The notes under the pieces were generated by a model. The model was given only the letters and a program-made list of their open reading frames with translations. It was not told the origin of the DNA and searched no databases. DNA of 29,125 nt from Coxiellaceae bacterium UBA6002 (lineage in GTDB: Bacteria > Pseudomonadota > Gammaproteobacteria > UBA6002): contig DJAM01000125.1 of assembly GCA_002429595.1 (NCBI GenBank), forward strand, positions 4,368 through 33,492, read 5' to 3'. Shown here in pieces: positions 15,119 through 24,002 of the stretch (the first letter of the stretch is position 1; every line of letters begins with the position of its first letter). Made by a program: the position numbers and the translations under genes.

Positions 15119-16424
15119 AGCTAATATCATCAGTGTTTTTGCTTCTTGTCTCATACTGAGTTCATCGGTAACAGCACAAGAAAAAAATCTCGTACCAATA
15201 CAAAAATGGCAAACCACTTCAGGTTCGCAAGTTCTATACGTACATGAACATGAGCTGCCAATTGTTGACATTCAAGTAGTATTCGATGCCGGTTCAGCTC
15301 GTGATAACACTAAGCCTGGTCTTGCGAAGATTACCAATGACACTTTAAATGCTGGTACTAAGACTAAAAATGCGAATCAGATCGCTATTGCGTTTGACAA
15401 CGTTGGCGCGAAGTTTTCGTCGGCAGTGAACAGAGATATGGCGGTTGTTGCATTACGTAGTTTATCAGATCCGAAATATTTCACGCCGGCATTGTCAATT
15501 TTTAATGAGGTGTTGACGGAGCCTAACTTTCCCAATGAAGAATTCTTACGTATACAAAAGCAAGCACTCATCACCTTAAATGCCCAAGATGAATCACCCT
15601 CCTCGATTGCAACCAAAGCGTTTTTCAATGCAGTGTATGATGGGGCACCCTATGGCCACCCAATCTCTGGGACTAAGGAAAGTGTAAGTAGTATGACCCC
15701 CGCTGACTTGCAGAATTTTTATAAAGCAAACTACATCGCGCAAAATGCGATTATCACTATCGTAGGTAATATTGACCAACAGCAGGCTAAACAACTTGCT
15801 GAAAATCTTTCTGCCCATTTGAATAGTGGTCCGAAACTGCCTAAGGCAAGTGAGCGTGATATCCAACAGAAACAGCAATTTAAGCATATTGCATTCCCGT
15901 CTAGCCAAACTCACGTCATGATTGGACAACGTGGCATTGCACGTAATGATCCTTCTTATTTTTCAGTAGTTGTAGGCAATTATATTTTAGGTGGTGCATC
16001 TTTAACTTCTCGGCTTTTCGACGAAGTTCGCGAGAAACGTGGTTTAGCTTATTCCGTTGGCAGTCAATTTTCAGCACTAAGAGAAAGAGGACCATTCTTC
16101 ATTGAACTCCAAACTCGCAACAGCGAAGCTAAGAATGCAATTAATGTTGTCAATGACACTTTAACAGACTTTGTGACGAAAGGCCCTTCAAGCTCAGAAG
16201 TTGAAGTCGCTAAGAAGAACTTGACCCAGGGTTTCATTTTACGTTTGGCGAGTAACACTGCCATTATCTCGCAATTAATTACGATTGGTTATTATCAATT
16301 ACCGTTGAATTATTTAGATACTTATCAAGCGAATATCACTAAAGTGAATGAAAACGAAGTTAAGAGCGTCTTCAAGAATTTAGCACAGCCTTCTAATATG
16401 GTTACCATAACGGTTGGCGGTTAA
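15108..16424 (+). CDS. M16 family protein lacking the zinc motif (partner subunit)
   Basis: This is a 438-residue protein from the ATG at 15108, with GGAGGA immediately upstream and a signal peptide (MSVKANIISVFASCLILSSSVTA). It has the two-domain M16 fold, but the HxxEH site is replaced by PGLAKITNDTL, so it cannot bind zinc in the usual way. The Arg/Tyr-containing motif REKRGLAYSVGS, typical of the non-catalytic partner in M16B heterodimers, is kept. It overlaps the catalytic gene by 11 bases, which indicates coupled synthesis of a heterodimer. rsmD follows directly. Confidence 0.88.
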   Translation: MSVKANIISVFASCLILSSSVTAQEKNLVPIQKWQTTSGSQVLYVHEHELPIVDIQVVFDAGSARDNTKPGLAKITNDTLNAGTKTKNANQIAIAFDNVGAKFSSAVNRDMAVVALRSLSDPKYFTPALSIFNEVLTEPNFPNEEFLRIQKQALITLNAQDESPSSIATKAFFNAVYDGAPYGHPISGTKESVSSMTPADLQNFYKANYIAQNAIITIVGNIDQQQAKQLAENLSAHLNSGPKLPKASERDIQQKQQFKHIAFPSSQTHVMIGQRGIARNDPSYFSVVVGNYILGGASLTSRLFDEVREKRGLAYSVGSQFSALRERGPFFIELQTRNSEAKNAINVVNDTLTDFVTKGPSSSEVEVAKKNLTQGFILRLASNTAIISQLITIGYYQLPLNYLDTYQANITKVNENEVKSVFKNLAQPSNMVTITVGG

Positions 16425-16437
16425 TCTCGTAAAGCGA

Positions 16438-17004
16438 ATGTCAAAGCGAACTCAAAAATACAGTGAGCTTAGAATAATTGGCGGCAGATTTCGAAGCAGG
16501 ATGATTAAGTTTCCTGATACCACTCAAGTGCGTCCGACCCCTAATCGGGTTCGCGAGACACTCTTTAACTGGCTTGCGCCTCATATCGAAGGTGCAAGGT
16601 GCTTAGATCTTTTCGCAGGAAGCGGAGCTTTAAGTTTTGAAGCGGTTTCACGTGGAGCAAGTTTTTGTTTGCTCTTCGATAACGATCGAAAAGTGATTGA
16701 AGCGCTAGAAGATAACAGAACTAAGTTGCAAATAACCAATATTGAAATTATTCAAGAAACCTTTCCCTACCCAAAAGCTAAGATGACCGGATTGTTTGAT
16801 ATCGTCTTTTTAGATCCGCCGTTTCATCAGGATTATCTTGCTAAAGCGTGCAGCTGGTTGCACAACATTGGTTGTTTAAACACGAAAGCGCTTATATATA
16901 TAGAGACTGAGAGCGATTTGAAGGAATTGCCCGTGCCAAATACGTGGCAACTTTTAAAATCAAAAGTTGCTGGCCAAGTTCGTTATTGTTTATTTCAGAC
17001 TTAA
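16438..17004 (+). CDS. rsmD: 16S rRNA (guanine-966 N2)-methyltransferase RsmD
   Basis: This 188-residue protein starts at ATG 16438 (MSKRTQKYSELRIIGGRFR). The family normally begins a few residues before RIIGG, so an upstream TTG overlapping the M16 gene is less likely. SAM-binding LDLFAGSGALSFEA and the catalytic LDPPF motif (VFLDPPFHQDY) are clear. It makes m2G966 of 16S rRNA. It follows the M16 pair by 13 bases and is probably cotranscribed. Its stop is two bases from the convergent gyrB stop, with no visible terminator between. Confidence 0.95.
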   Translation: MSKRTQKYSELRIIGGRFRSRMIKFPDTTQVRPTPNRVRETLFNWLAPHIEGARCLDLFAGSGALSFEAVSRGASFCLLFDNDRKVIEALEDNRTKLQITNIEIIQETFPYPKAKMTGLFDIVFLDPPFHQDYLAKACSWLHNIGCLNTKALIYIETESDLKELPVPNTWQLLKSKVAGQVRYCLFQT

Positions 17005-17006
17005 TG

Positions 17007-19427
17007 TTAGATATCGATGTCGGCATCTAGAGCATTATTTTCGATAAAAATTCGACGTGGCTCAACTTGATCGCCCATTAATGTGGTAAAAATTTCATCG
17101 GTGGCTACCATATCTTCAATTTTCACCTTTAAGAGTCTACGAATCGTTGGATCCATAGTAGTTTCCCATAATTGTTCGGGATTCATTTCCCCAAGACCTT
17201 TATAACGTTGAATCGCAAAGCCCTTCTTCGCTTCATCAAGCATCCAACTAATGGCTTCTTGAAGTGAATCAATGGGATGTTGATGTTCATTACGTTTGAT
17301 GTAAGTTTCTGAATTTACTAGAGATTTTGACTTGGTGACAAACTTTGCCAAATTCAGATAATCAGGTGAATTAAAAAATTCTTTTCTAAAGATATAGTTA
17401 GTGGCCACACCATGTTCTTTGATGATGATCATTGGCTGGTAAGTATCAGTTGGTTGGTCATCATGAATGGTATGAGTTAAGGTGCTACCACTAGCTTTCA
17501 TTCTTTCCGAAAGCGCTTCTTCTAAAGCTTTTAACCAATTTTCTACCGAGTTTTTGTCAGATAGATCGTGGGCTTGCAACGGAGTGATCTCCAATAGACC
17601 CTCTAAAACTACTCTCGGATAGCGTGTAGCAAGTTTGTTGATAATCTTCTTCACATTACGATAGTGCATCGCAATCTCTTCTAAATCTGCTCCCTGTATT
17701 AGGCTACTAGGACCAGCATGGATTGCTGTATTGGCAAGTGCCAAATGAAGTAAATAGTCTTCTAATGCATCGTCGTCTTTAACATATTGTTCCTGCTTGC
17801 CCTTCTTTACTTTATATAACGGTGGTTGTGCAATGTAAACATGGCCACGTTCGATTAATTCGGGCATTTGTCTATAAAAGAAAGTTAGCAAGAGTGTGCG
17901 GATGTGAGACCCGTCAATGTCAGCATCGGTCATGATAATGATCGAGTGGTATCGTAGTTTATCAGGATTATATTCATCTTTACCAATGCCACAGCCAAGT
18001 GCCGTAATAAGCGTAGCAAGCTCCGCAGAAGACAGCATTTTATCGAATCGTGCTTTTTCAACATTAAGAATTTTACCTTTAAGCGGTAAAATCGCTTGAT
18101 TTTTTCGGTCTCGAGCTTGTTTTGCCGAGCCACCTGCTGAGTCCCCTTCCACAATAAATATTTCGGATAAAGCAGGATCGCGTTCCTGACAATCTGCTAG
18201 TTTTCCAGGTAACCCCGCAATATCTAGAACACTCTTGCGACGAGTCATATCTCGAGCTTTGCGGGCTGCCTCCCTTGCGCGAGCTGCATCGACGATTTTC
18301 ATGACGATCGCTTTTGCCTGTTGTGGATTTTCCAGCAAATATTCTTGAAGCTTATCATTAACCAGTGACTCTACTGCCCCTTTTACTTCAGAAGAAACTA
18401 ATTTGTCTTTGGTTTGTGAAGAAAATTTAGGATCGGGAACTTTCACGGATAAGATTGCGGTCAATCCTTCTCGGGAATCGTCACCTGAAATCGCAATTTT
18501 GAATTTCTTGGTAAGGCCTTCTTTTTCAATGTAATTATTCAATGTTCTGGTAAGCGCTCCCCGAAAACCGGCAAGGTGAGCTCCACCATCACGTTGTGGA
18601 ATATTATTGGTGTAACAAAAGATATTTTCTTGGAACGTGTCGTTCCATTGGAGCGCAACTTCGACGTTAATGTTGTCTTTTTCAGCAGAAAAATAAAAGG
18701 CTTTGCTGTTAACCGGTGTTTTGTTCTTATTAAGATGCTGTACAAAGGCGCCAATCCCGCCTTCATATTGAAAAACATCTTCGCGCCCTGTTCTTTGGTC
18801 AACTAATTTGATACGCACGCCAGAATTTAAGAAAGATAATTCACGAAGGCGCTTAGCAAGAATATCGTAATGAAACTCAATGACATTTTGAAAGATTTGA
18901 GTGCTGGGTTTAAACCGAATCTCTGTTCCGGTTTCCTGAGTATCGCCAACAATGGCCAAAGGTGCTGCTGGTTCACCGAGATGATAAGTTTGTTGATGAA
19001 CCTTCCCATTTTGACGAATGGTTAGTTCCAGCTCTTCAGATAGAGCGTTTACCACTGAAACCCCGACCCCATGCAAACCACCGGACACTTTATAAGCGTT
19101 ATTATCAAATTTACCGCCTGCGTGCAGAATCGTCATAATGACTTCAGCTGCTGATTTGTTTTCTTCTTTATGCATTCCAACAGGAATACCACGGCCATTG
19201 TCTCTAACAGTTACCGAATTATCGACGTTGAGGGTGACGATAATTTCCGTGCAATGACCAGCCAAGGCCTCGTCAACCGAGTTATCAACAACTTCAAACA
19301 CCATATGGTGTAAACCTGTACCATCGTCTGTATCACCGATATACATACCTGGCCGTTTTCTAACAGCATCAAGGCCTTTATAGATTTTAATGCTCGATGA
19401 ATCATAGGTGGTATTAGGATCCGCCAT
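17007..19427 (-). CDS. gyrB: DNA gyrase subunit B
   Basis: This 806-residue protein is the full gammaproteobacterial length. The GHKL ATPase motifs EVVDNSVDEA, DNGRGIP and GGLHGVGVSVVNALS are present. The transducer domain follows, then Toprim with EGDSAGGSAKQARDR and DADIDGSHIRTLLLTFFYR. The insertion typical of gammaproteobacterial GyrB lies before the C-terminal IQRYKGLGEMNPEQLWETT. With GyrA it introduces negative supercoils. It follows recF but is separated by 261 bases that include a strong extended -10 promoter and a repeat, so it probably has its own transcript. Confidence 0.98.
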   Translation of the reverse strand: MADPNTTYDSSSIKIYKGLDAVRKRPGMYIGDTDDGTGLHHMVFEVVDNSVDEALAGHCTEIIVTLNVDNSVTVRDNGRGIPVGMHKEENKSAAEVIMTILHAGGKFDNNAYKVSGGLHGVGVSVVNALSEELELTIRQNGKVHQQTYHLGEPAAPLAIVGDTQETGTEIRFKPSTQIFQNVIEFHYDILAKRLRELSFLNSGVRIKLVDQRTGREDVFQYEGGIGAFVQHLNKNKTPVNSKAFYFSAEKDNINVEVALQWNDTFQENIFCYTNNIPQRDGGAHLAGFRGALTRTLNNYIEKEGLTKKFKIAISGDDSREGLTAILSVKVPDPKFSSQTKDKLVSSEVKGAVESLVNDKLQEYLLENPQQAKAIVMKIVDAARAREAARKARDMTRRKSVLDIAGLPGKLADCQERDPALSEIFIVEGDSAGGSAKQARDRKNQAILPLKGKILNVEKARFDKMLSSAELATLITALGCGIGKDEYNPDKLRYHSIIIMTDADIDGSHIRTLLLTFFYRQMPELIERGHVYIAQPPLYKVKKGKQEQYVKDDDALEDYLLHLALANTAIHAGPSSLIQGADLEEIAMHYRNVKKIINKLATRYPRVVLEGLLEITPLQAHDLSDKNSVENWLKALEEALSERMKASGSTLTHTIHDDQPTDTYQPMIIIKEHGVATNYIFRKEFFNSPDYLNLAKFVTKSKSLVNSETYIKRNEHQHPIDSLQEAISWMLDEAKKGFAIQRYKGLGEMNPEQLWETTMDPTIRRLLKVKIEDMVATDEIFTTLMGDQVEPRRIFIENNALDADIDI

Positions 19428-19522
19428 AGATAATGCTCCAATACAGCTTAAATTAAGATTTTAGAGAAAACTTTAAAAAACGCCGATAAAATAAGGGCTT
19501 AAGTTCTCATGTACAAACGATT

Positions 19523-19530
19523 ATTATACC
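19523..19530 (-). promoter_or_regulatory. Extended -10 promoter of gyrB
   Basis: The minus strand reads TGG directly before a perfect TATAAT (19523-19528). No good -35 hexamer is visible at the usual distance, fitting an extended -10 promoter. The predicted leader is roughly 88 bases. Supercoiling-sensitive control would be expected for gyrB but is not shown by the sequence. Confidence 0.55.
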
Positions 19531-19611
19531 ACATTTTTTGAGGTTAAAGTATTGTTTTGTATGAGTTTGTGGGGGTTTTGCTTCAGTCGGTTTTTCTTCA
19601 GATGAACATCT

Positions 19612-19694
19612 ATGTAGCCTGGGTGAAGTCTCGGGCATCTAATGTTTTTAAATATATGGAATTGGGGGTTTCCTGGGTTTCGCCGAAGCTACAT
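19612..19694. repeat. Dispersed repeat with ATGTAGC ends, between gyrB and recF
   Basis: The left end reads ATGTAGCCTGGGTGAA (19612-19627). The right end, read on the opposite strand, starts ATGTAGCTTCGGCGAAACC. The 16-base left end recurs exactly at 27995-28010. The right end contains the recF stop codon. It belongs to the GTAGCCTGGGTGAAxCCCAGG-type interspersed repeats found in many gammaproteobacteria, by recollection. No coding capacity is seen in it. Confidence 0.65.
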
Positions 19695-20765
19695 TTCTTT
19701 AATCGTCCCTCGTTCCACGTGGAACACTTTCGCGTTGGTTGTTGCAAGCTCCAATAAGGTTTCTTTTTCAATGCCGGTCACGAATAACTGGCAATCGAGG
19801 CCGAGCAATAACTTAATCACCTTCTGCCGTCTTTCGGGATCAAGCTCAGAGGGCAAGTCATCAATTAAAAATATACAGCGCTTATTTGTCTGCTGATGTA
19901 AAAGCAGTCCCTGGGCGATTCTCATTGCATAAGCTGCAAGCTTTTGCTGTCCTTGCGACAAAACCTCCACCGCAGCAATATTTTTAAATTTAAGCTGCAG
20001 ATCGGCGCGGTGTGGACCAAATTGGGTGTAGCCTAATAGCTGGTCTCGCGCAAAGGATGCTTTCAATGTATCTTTATACAAGGCTTCGTTCGACCAACCT
20101 CGGTAGTAGTGCAGTTTTAGATCTTTTCGATCTAATAATGACTCTAATAAAATACTATAAATCGGATGGAACTGGGTGACATATTTCGCTCGCTGTTGAT
20201 CCAACCAGATGGCGATAGTATCCAGCTCTTCATCCCACATGCTCACTTCAGAATAGTTCTTAGCATTTTTTAGATTGGCGTTACGTTGTTTAATAATTCG
20301 ATTTGCCCTTTGCCAATAATTGAAGAAAAGTGGTTCCACGTGGAACGCTCCCCAGTCGGTAAACTGTCTTCGCGCTAAGGGACCTGAAGTTAATAGAAGG
20401 TGGCTATCGGCATTAATCAACTGAAAAGGCAATAGTTGTGCTAACTCAATGAGGGATCCTGTCGTCTTCCCGGCTATTTTAACGGTGCTTTGCTCGGCTA
20501 GTCGTTCAATTCCAACGGTGATTGGGGTTTGATTGGCATCTGAAAGTTGGCTGATAAGCACAAACCTATCAGAACTCTCATTTATTAAACGTCTGACGTT
20601 CCTGCTTCGAAAAGAGCGGCCGAGACCAAGATAATGTATTGCTTCGAGAATGCTGGTCTTACCGCTACCGTTAGAACCATAAAAGATATTTATGTTGGTG
20701 CTAAACGCTAAATTAACATCAATGAGATTTCTAAAATTACCTACGGTGAAGTTTGTTAATATCAT
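19689..20765 (-). CDS. recF: DNA replication and repair protein RecF
   Basis: This is a 358-residue SMC-like ATPase of normal length. Walker A GSNGSGKTS lies near residues 30-38, the signature is LSQGQQKLAAYAMRIAQG and Walker B is CIFLIDDLPSELD. RecF loads RecA at gaps with RecO and RecR. The gene starts 9 bases after dnaN. Its final Met and TAG stop (ATGTAG) coincide with the terminus of a dispersed repeat, so the repeat appears to have supplied the end of the gene. Confidence 0.97.
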   Translation of the reverse strand: MILTNFTVGNFRNLIDVNLAFSTNINIFYGSNGSGKTSILEAIHYLGLGRSFRSRNVRRLINESSDRFVLISQLSDANQTPITVGIERLAEQSTVKIAGKTTGSLIELAQLLPFQLINADSHLLLTSGPLARRQFTDWGAFHVEPLFFNYWQRANRIIKQRNANLKNAKNYSEVSMWDEELDTIAIWLDQQRAKYVTQFHPIYSILLESLLDRKDLKLHYYRGWSNEALYKDTLKASFARDQLLGYTQFGPHRADLQLKFKNIAAVEVLSQGQQKLAAYAMRIAQGLLLHQQTNKRCIFLIDDLPSELDPERRQKVIKLLLGLDCQLFVTGIEKETLLELATTNAKVFHVERGTIKEM

Positions 20766-20774
20766 GCCTGAGAA

Positions 20775-21878
20775 CTATAGGCGCATCGGCATAACCACGA
20801 ATAAGCTATTGCCCTCAGCGCTACCTCCTTCTACTAAAATGCTGGCATTTGGGTTGGAGAAGGTAATGTTAACGATTTCGTCATCAATAGTGTCAAAAAT
20901 ATCTGTGAGATATTTCACGTTAAAACCGATATCAAAGTCAGAATCTGCATAATTAATATTGATTTCTTCTTCGGCTTCTTCACGTTCTGGATTGTTAGCT
21001 AAGATCCGCAATAACCCTTTGCGAAGCTGCAGTTGCACTCCACGTAGCTTTTCATTGGAGAGAATCGATGCCCTTGATAGCGATTGCTTAAGAGGCTCTC
21101 GTTCAACAGAGATGATTTTATCGCCACCTTTAGGCAAGACCCGATCGTAATCTGGAAAACGACCATCTATCAACTTAGAAGTGAAAGTAAATGTTCCATT
21201 TGAAACACGAATATGATTAGTCATGATTGCGACATCAACTTCTTGATTGCTATCTTCTAATAATCGTAATAATTCCAGCACGCCTTTTCGAGGAATGATG
21301 ACCTGAGTGAAGGCATTATCAATGATCGATGCTTCAATGGAGTTCAATGCTAAGCGGTGACCATCGGTGGCAACTGACCGAATTATTCCCTGTTTGACTT
21401 CTAATAACATACCGTTTAGGTAGTAACGAACGTCTTGCTGTGCCATCGCAAAGCAAGTACGTTGTATTAAAAAACGCAATGTTTTTTGTTCTATGTGGAA
21501 CTCTAATTTCTTATCGGTATTGTCTAAGCTCGGATATTCGGAAGCAGGAAGGGTTGCTAGCGTAAAGCGGCTGCGACCTGCTTTGATGATTAACTTATCT
21601 TGTTCTAAGGTAAAATCAATTTGAGTGTGATCAGGCAGTGAGCGACAAATATCAACCAACTTTCTGGGAACTGTAATTTCACCACTTCGAGCCGGTTCAG
21701 CAAGAGGAATATTAATGGTAAGTTCAACTTCCAGATCGGTGCCGACGATAGCTAAATTATTTTCAGTAGCGCGAAGCAACACATTTGATAAGATTGGTAA
21801 TGTCTGTCGCTTTTCGATAATGCCCGTTACTAACTGTAATGGTTTTAATAAATCTTCTCGTTGAATCGATAATTTCAT
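20775..21878 (-). CDS. dnaN: DNA polymerase III beta sliding clamp
   Basis: This 367-residue protein has the three clamp domains. The conserved opening MKLSIQREDLLKPLQLV, the LPILSNVLL stretch, and the C-terminal VMPMRL that forms part of the partner-binding pocket are all present. The dimeric ring tethers polymerase III to DNA. AAGGAA precedes the ATG at 21878. The gap to dnaA is 44 bases and to recF 9 bases, forming the standard dnaA-dnaN-recF unit. Confidence 0.98.
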   Translation of the reverse strand: MKLSIQREDLLKPLQLVTGIIEKRQTLPILSNVLLRATENNLAIVGTDLEVELTINIPLAEPARSGEITVPRKLVDICRSLPDHTQIDFTLEQDKLIIKAGRSRFTLATLPASEYPSLDNTDKKLEFHIEQKTLRFLIQRTCFAMAQQDVRYYLNGMLLEVKQGIIRSVATDGHRLALNSIEASIIDNAFTQVIIPRKGVLELLRLLEDSNQEVDVAIMTNHIRVSNGTFTFTSKLIDGRFPDYDRVLPKGGDKIISVEREPLKQSLSRASILSNEKLRGVQLQLRKGLLRILANNPEREEAEEEININYADSDFDIGFNVKYLTDIFDTIDDEIVNITFSNPNASILVEGGSAEGNSLFVVMPMRL

Positions 21879-21922
21879 ATGATTTCCTTAGCTGCGATAG
21901 AAATTTGCGATTTGGTCGCAAT

Positions 21923-23296
21923 TTAAGTCGATAGAATACGTAATAAATTCATGTAATCTTCTTTAATATCGGTGCACTCTGCCATTAGTTCTTTTACTTT
22001 ACGAACAGCATGCAAGACTGTGGTGTGATCACGGCCACCAAAGGCTTCGCCAATTTCCGGTAAGCTGTGGTTCGTTAATTCTTTGGCTAGTGCCATAGCG
22101 ATTTGACGAGCGCGTGCCAAAAATCGGCTACGTCGTTTCGACAATAAATCGGCGACTTTAATTTTATAGTACTCGGCTACTGTTTTTTGGATATTGTCGA
22201 TAGAAACCAACTTGGCTTGGATCGCTAACAAGTCTTTCAGTGCTTCACGGGCAAAGTCTAACGTAATAGGCTGACCAGTGAAGTGGGCATTGGCAATGAC
22301 CCTCTTAAGCGCACCTTCCAATTCACGCACATTAGATTGGATTCGCTTAGCAATAAAAAAAGCAACTTCGTGTGGCAGATTTACCCTTGAGAGTTCAGCT
22401 TTACTCATCAAAATTGCGACTCGAGTTTCAAGTTCCGGGGGTTCGACAGTAACACTTAACCCCCAGCCGAACCGAGACTTTAATCTATCCTCTAAGCCTT
22501 TGATTTCTTTGGGATAACTGTCGCAAGACAGTACAATTTGTCGCTCGCCTTCGAAGAGAGCGTTAAACGTATGAAAAAATTCCTCTTGGGAGCGATCTTT
22601 GCCTGCAAAAAATTGAATATCATCGATGAGCAAAGCATCGACGGAACGATAAAAACGTTTAAATTCATTCATTAAATTTCGCTGCAAGGCTTTAACCATG
22701 TCGGCTACAAAACGCTCAGCATGAAGATAAATTACTTTGGCTGACGGATTTTTTTCCAGAATAATGTTGCCCACTGCATGCATTAAGTGCGTTTTACCTA
22801 AGCCCACGCCGCCATATAATAATAAAGGGTTATAAGCAGTGCCAGGATTTTGAGCAACTTGCAACGCTGCTGCTCGTGCTAACTGGTTAGATTTACCTTC
22901 CACGAAGTTATCAAAATTAAAAGAAGAATTCAGGTTGGTCTGGGCTGAAAAAGAGCTAGTATTTTCCGCTGGTTTTGAGATTTGTGGTTTAATATCAATA
23001 ATATCTGTGGTTTTGGAGGAACCAATTTCTAATCGAACCTGGTAAGTTAGGCATTGAGTGATTTCACGAGTTAGTTCGAGGATTCGGGTTAGAAAACGTT
23101 CTGTAATCCAATCTACCACGAAGCGATTAGGCGCTAATAATAAGAGCAAATCTTTCTGTTCGTGAGCTTGTAATGGTCGAATCCAGGTGTTGAACTGTTG
23201 TTCTGGAATTTCTTCTTGTAAATGGTCAAGACATCTATGCCAAAGAGTTGGCGATTCAACTAATACATTGGAAGTTGGCTTTTGCCAATTGGACAT
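21923..23296 (-). CDS. dnaA: Chromosomal replication initiator DnaA
   Basis: This is a 457-residue protein from the ATG at 23296. AAAGGTG lies about eight bases upstream, whereas a GTG at 23305 would be inside that ribosome site. Domain I (about 1-85) carries the typical WxRCLDHLQEEIPEQQFNTWIRPL. A short linker follows, then the AAA+ domain with P-loop GGVGLGKTH (Lys168) and LLIDDIQFFAGK. The C-terminal DNA-binding domain carries the DnaA signature GGRDHTTVLHAVRKV. It opens oriC and loads the helicase. No recognisable DnaA box lies in its own upstream region, so classical autoregulation is not evident. Confidence 0.98.
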   Translation of the reverse strand: MSNWQKPTSNVLVESPTLWHRCLDHLQEEIPEQQFNTWIRPLQAHEQKDLLLLLAPNRFVVDWITERFLTRILELTREITQCLTYQVRLEIGSSKTTDIIDIKPQISKPAENTSSFSAQTNLNSSFNFDNFVEGKSNQLARAAALQVAQNPGTAYNPLLLYGGVGLGKTHLMHAVGNIILEKNPSAKVIYLHAERFVADMVKALQRNLMNEFKRFYRSVDALLIDDIQFFAGKDRSQEEFFHTFNALFEGERQIVLSCDSYPKEIKGLEDRLKSRFGWGLSVTVEPPELETRVAILMSKAELSRVNLPHEVAFFIAKRIQSNVRELEGALKRVIANAHFTGQPITLDFAREALKDLLAIQAKLVSIDNIQKTVAEYYKIKVADLLSKRRSRFLARARQIAMALAKELTNHSLPEIGEAFGGRDHTTVLHAVRKVKELMAECTDIKEDYMNLLRILST

Positions 23297-23524
23297 AATA
23301 CGCACCTTTATAAATACTTAGCGACAATTATTCCCTAAAAAGTGGAAATAATAGCTGAAATGACAAGCTCTTGGGATTAAAAATTTCGTAAAATAAAATT
23401 TATAGTCTATACTATTTCTCAGATGATTACCTCAGTAATTATCTTATCTTCCAACACGTCTTACGTTACGAAGATTTTTTTCAAAATTATATGGATTTAA
23501 TTTTGTTAAAAGTGAGATTCAATC
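23297..23524. other. Divergent intergenic region between dnaA and the 154-residue gene
   Basis: These 228 bases are A/T-rich with several T and A runs. I find no TTATCCACA-type box on either strand, so it does not look like oriC despite lying next to dnaA. It contains the plus-strand promoter listed separately and an inverted repeat ATAGT-CTAT-ACTAT near 23402-23415. No dnaA promoter stands out clearly. A TTGTCA on the minus strand around 23370 has no good -10 partner. Confidence 0.5.
23371..23399 (+). promoter_or_regulatory. Candidate promoter of the 154-residue hypothetical gene
   Basis: TTGGGA (23371-23376) and TAAAAT (23394-23399) are spaced by 17 bases, with two and one mismatches to consensus. 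The leader to the ATG at 23525 would be about 120 bases. Confidence 0.4.
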
Positions 23525-23989
23525 ATGACACTACAACTTAAAAATAAGTCAACATTGTTGGCATCTCCAAAGTATTCTCCAGAACTGGAGAAAAACCTCA
23601 AAGAAACCATCAATGCTATCCTGAAAAAAATGCAAATGACGCCAATTTATAGGCCGCAAGATAACTTTGTCGTTTTTAACAGTGCGGTCAAAGAGATAAC
23701 TGCCTCGCTAACTAAATGCTATGAAGCATTGCAAAAAGAGTTAGAAGAGCAGCAAAGCCAAAACAAAAGCTTAGCGTTACCAAAGATATTGGAAAGGTAT
23801 CCTAATCTGGTTTTGAACTTGTTCAGAGAGCTGACGTCTAATGTTCAAAAGACCATTGCTCCCGAGCATGTCAAAGCAGTTGATTTGGCGCTTAGCAATT
23901 ATTGGAAGCAACCAAAACAAAATGTGGTAGAGCATACTTCTTCAGCCAAAGACAATTCTTTTCGGTCCGAATATAGAAGATTCTTTTAG
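23525..23989 (+). CDS. Hypothetical protein, 154 residues, charged and helical
   Basis: I do not recognise this protein. It reads as soluble and mostly helical, with Lys/Glu/Gln-rich stretches such as ALQKELEEQQSQNK (possible coiled coil, about residues 69-82). There is no signal peptide, no membrane segment and no metal-binding cysteine pattern. The C-terminus is polar and basic-aromatic (FRSEYRRFF). It diverges from dnaA and converges with the GrpB-GNAT gene (13 bases between stops), so it is transcribed alone. The ribosome site is weak (GTGAGA). It could be a lineage-specific protein. Its small size and position give no function. Confidence 0.65.
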   Translation: MTLQLKNKSTLLASPKYSPELEKNLKETINAILKKMQMTPIYRPQDNFVVFNSAVKEITASLTKCYEALQKELEEQQSQNKSLALPKILERYPNLVLNLFRELTSNVQKTIAPEHVKAVDLALSNYWKQPKQNVVEHTSSAKDNSFRSEYRRFF

Positions 23990-24002
23990 AAAGAAGTGCT
24001 CT

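Noticed and set aside
19557..19896. Small plus-strand frames spanning the gyrB-recF gap and the recF end
   Set aside because: They are made of repeat sequence and recF antisense. There is no start signal and no recognisable protein.
23297..23524. oriC directly upstream of dnaA
   Set aside because: The region is A/T-rich but has no TTATCCACA-type box that I can find on either strand. The rpmH-side region is the better candidate.
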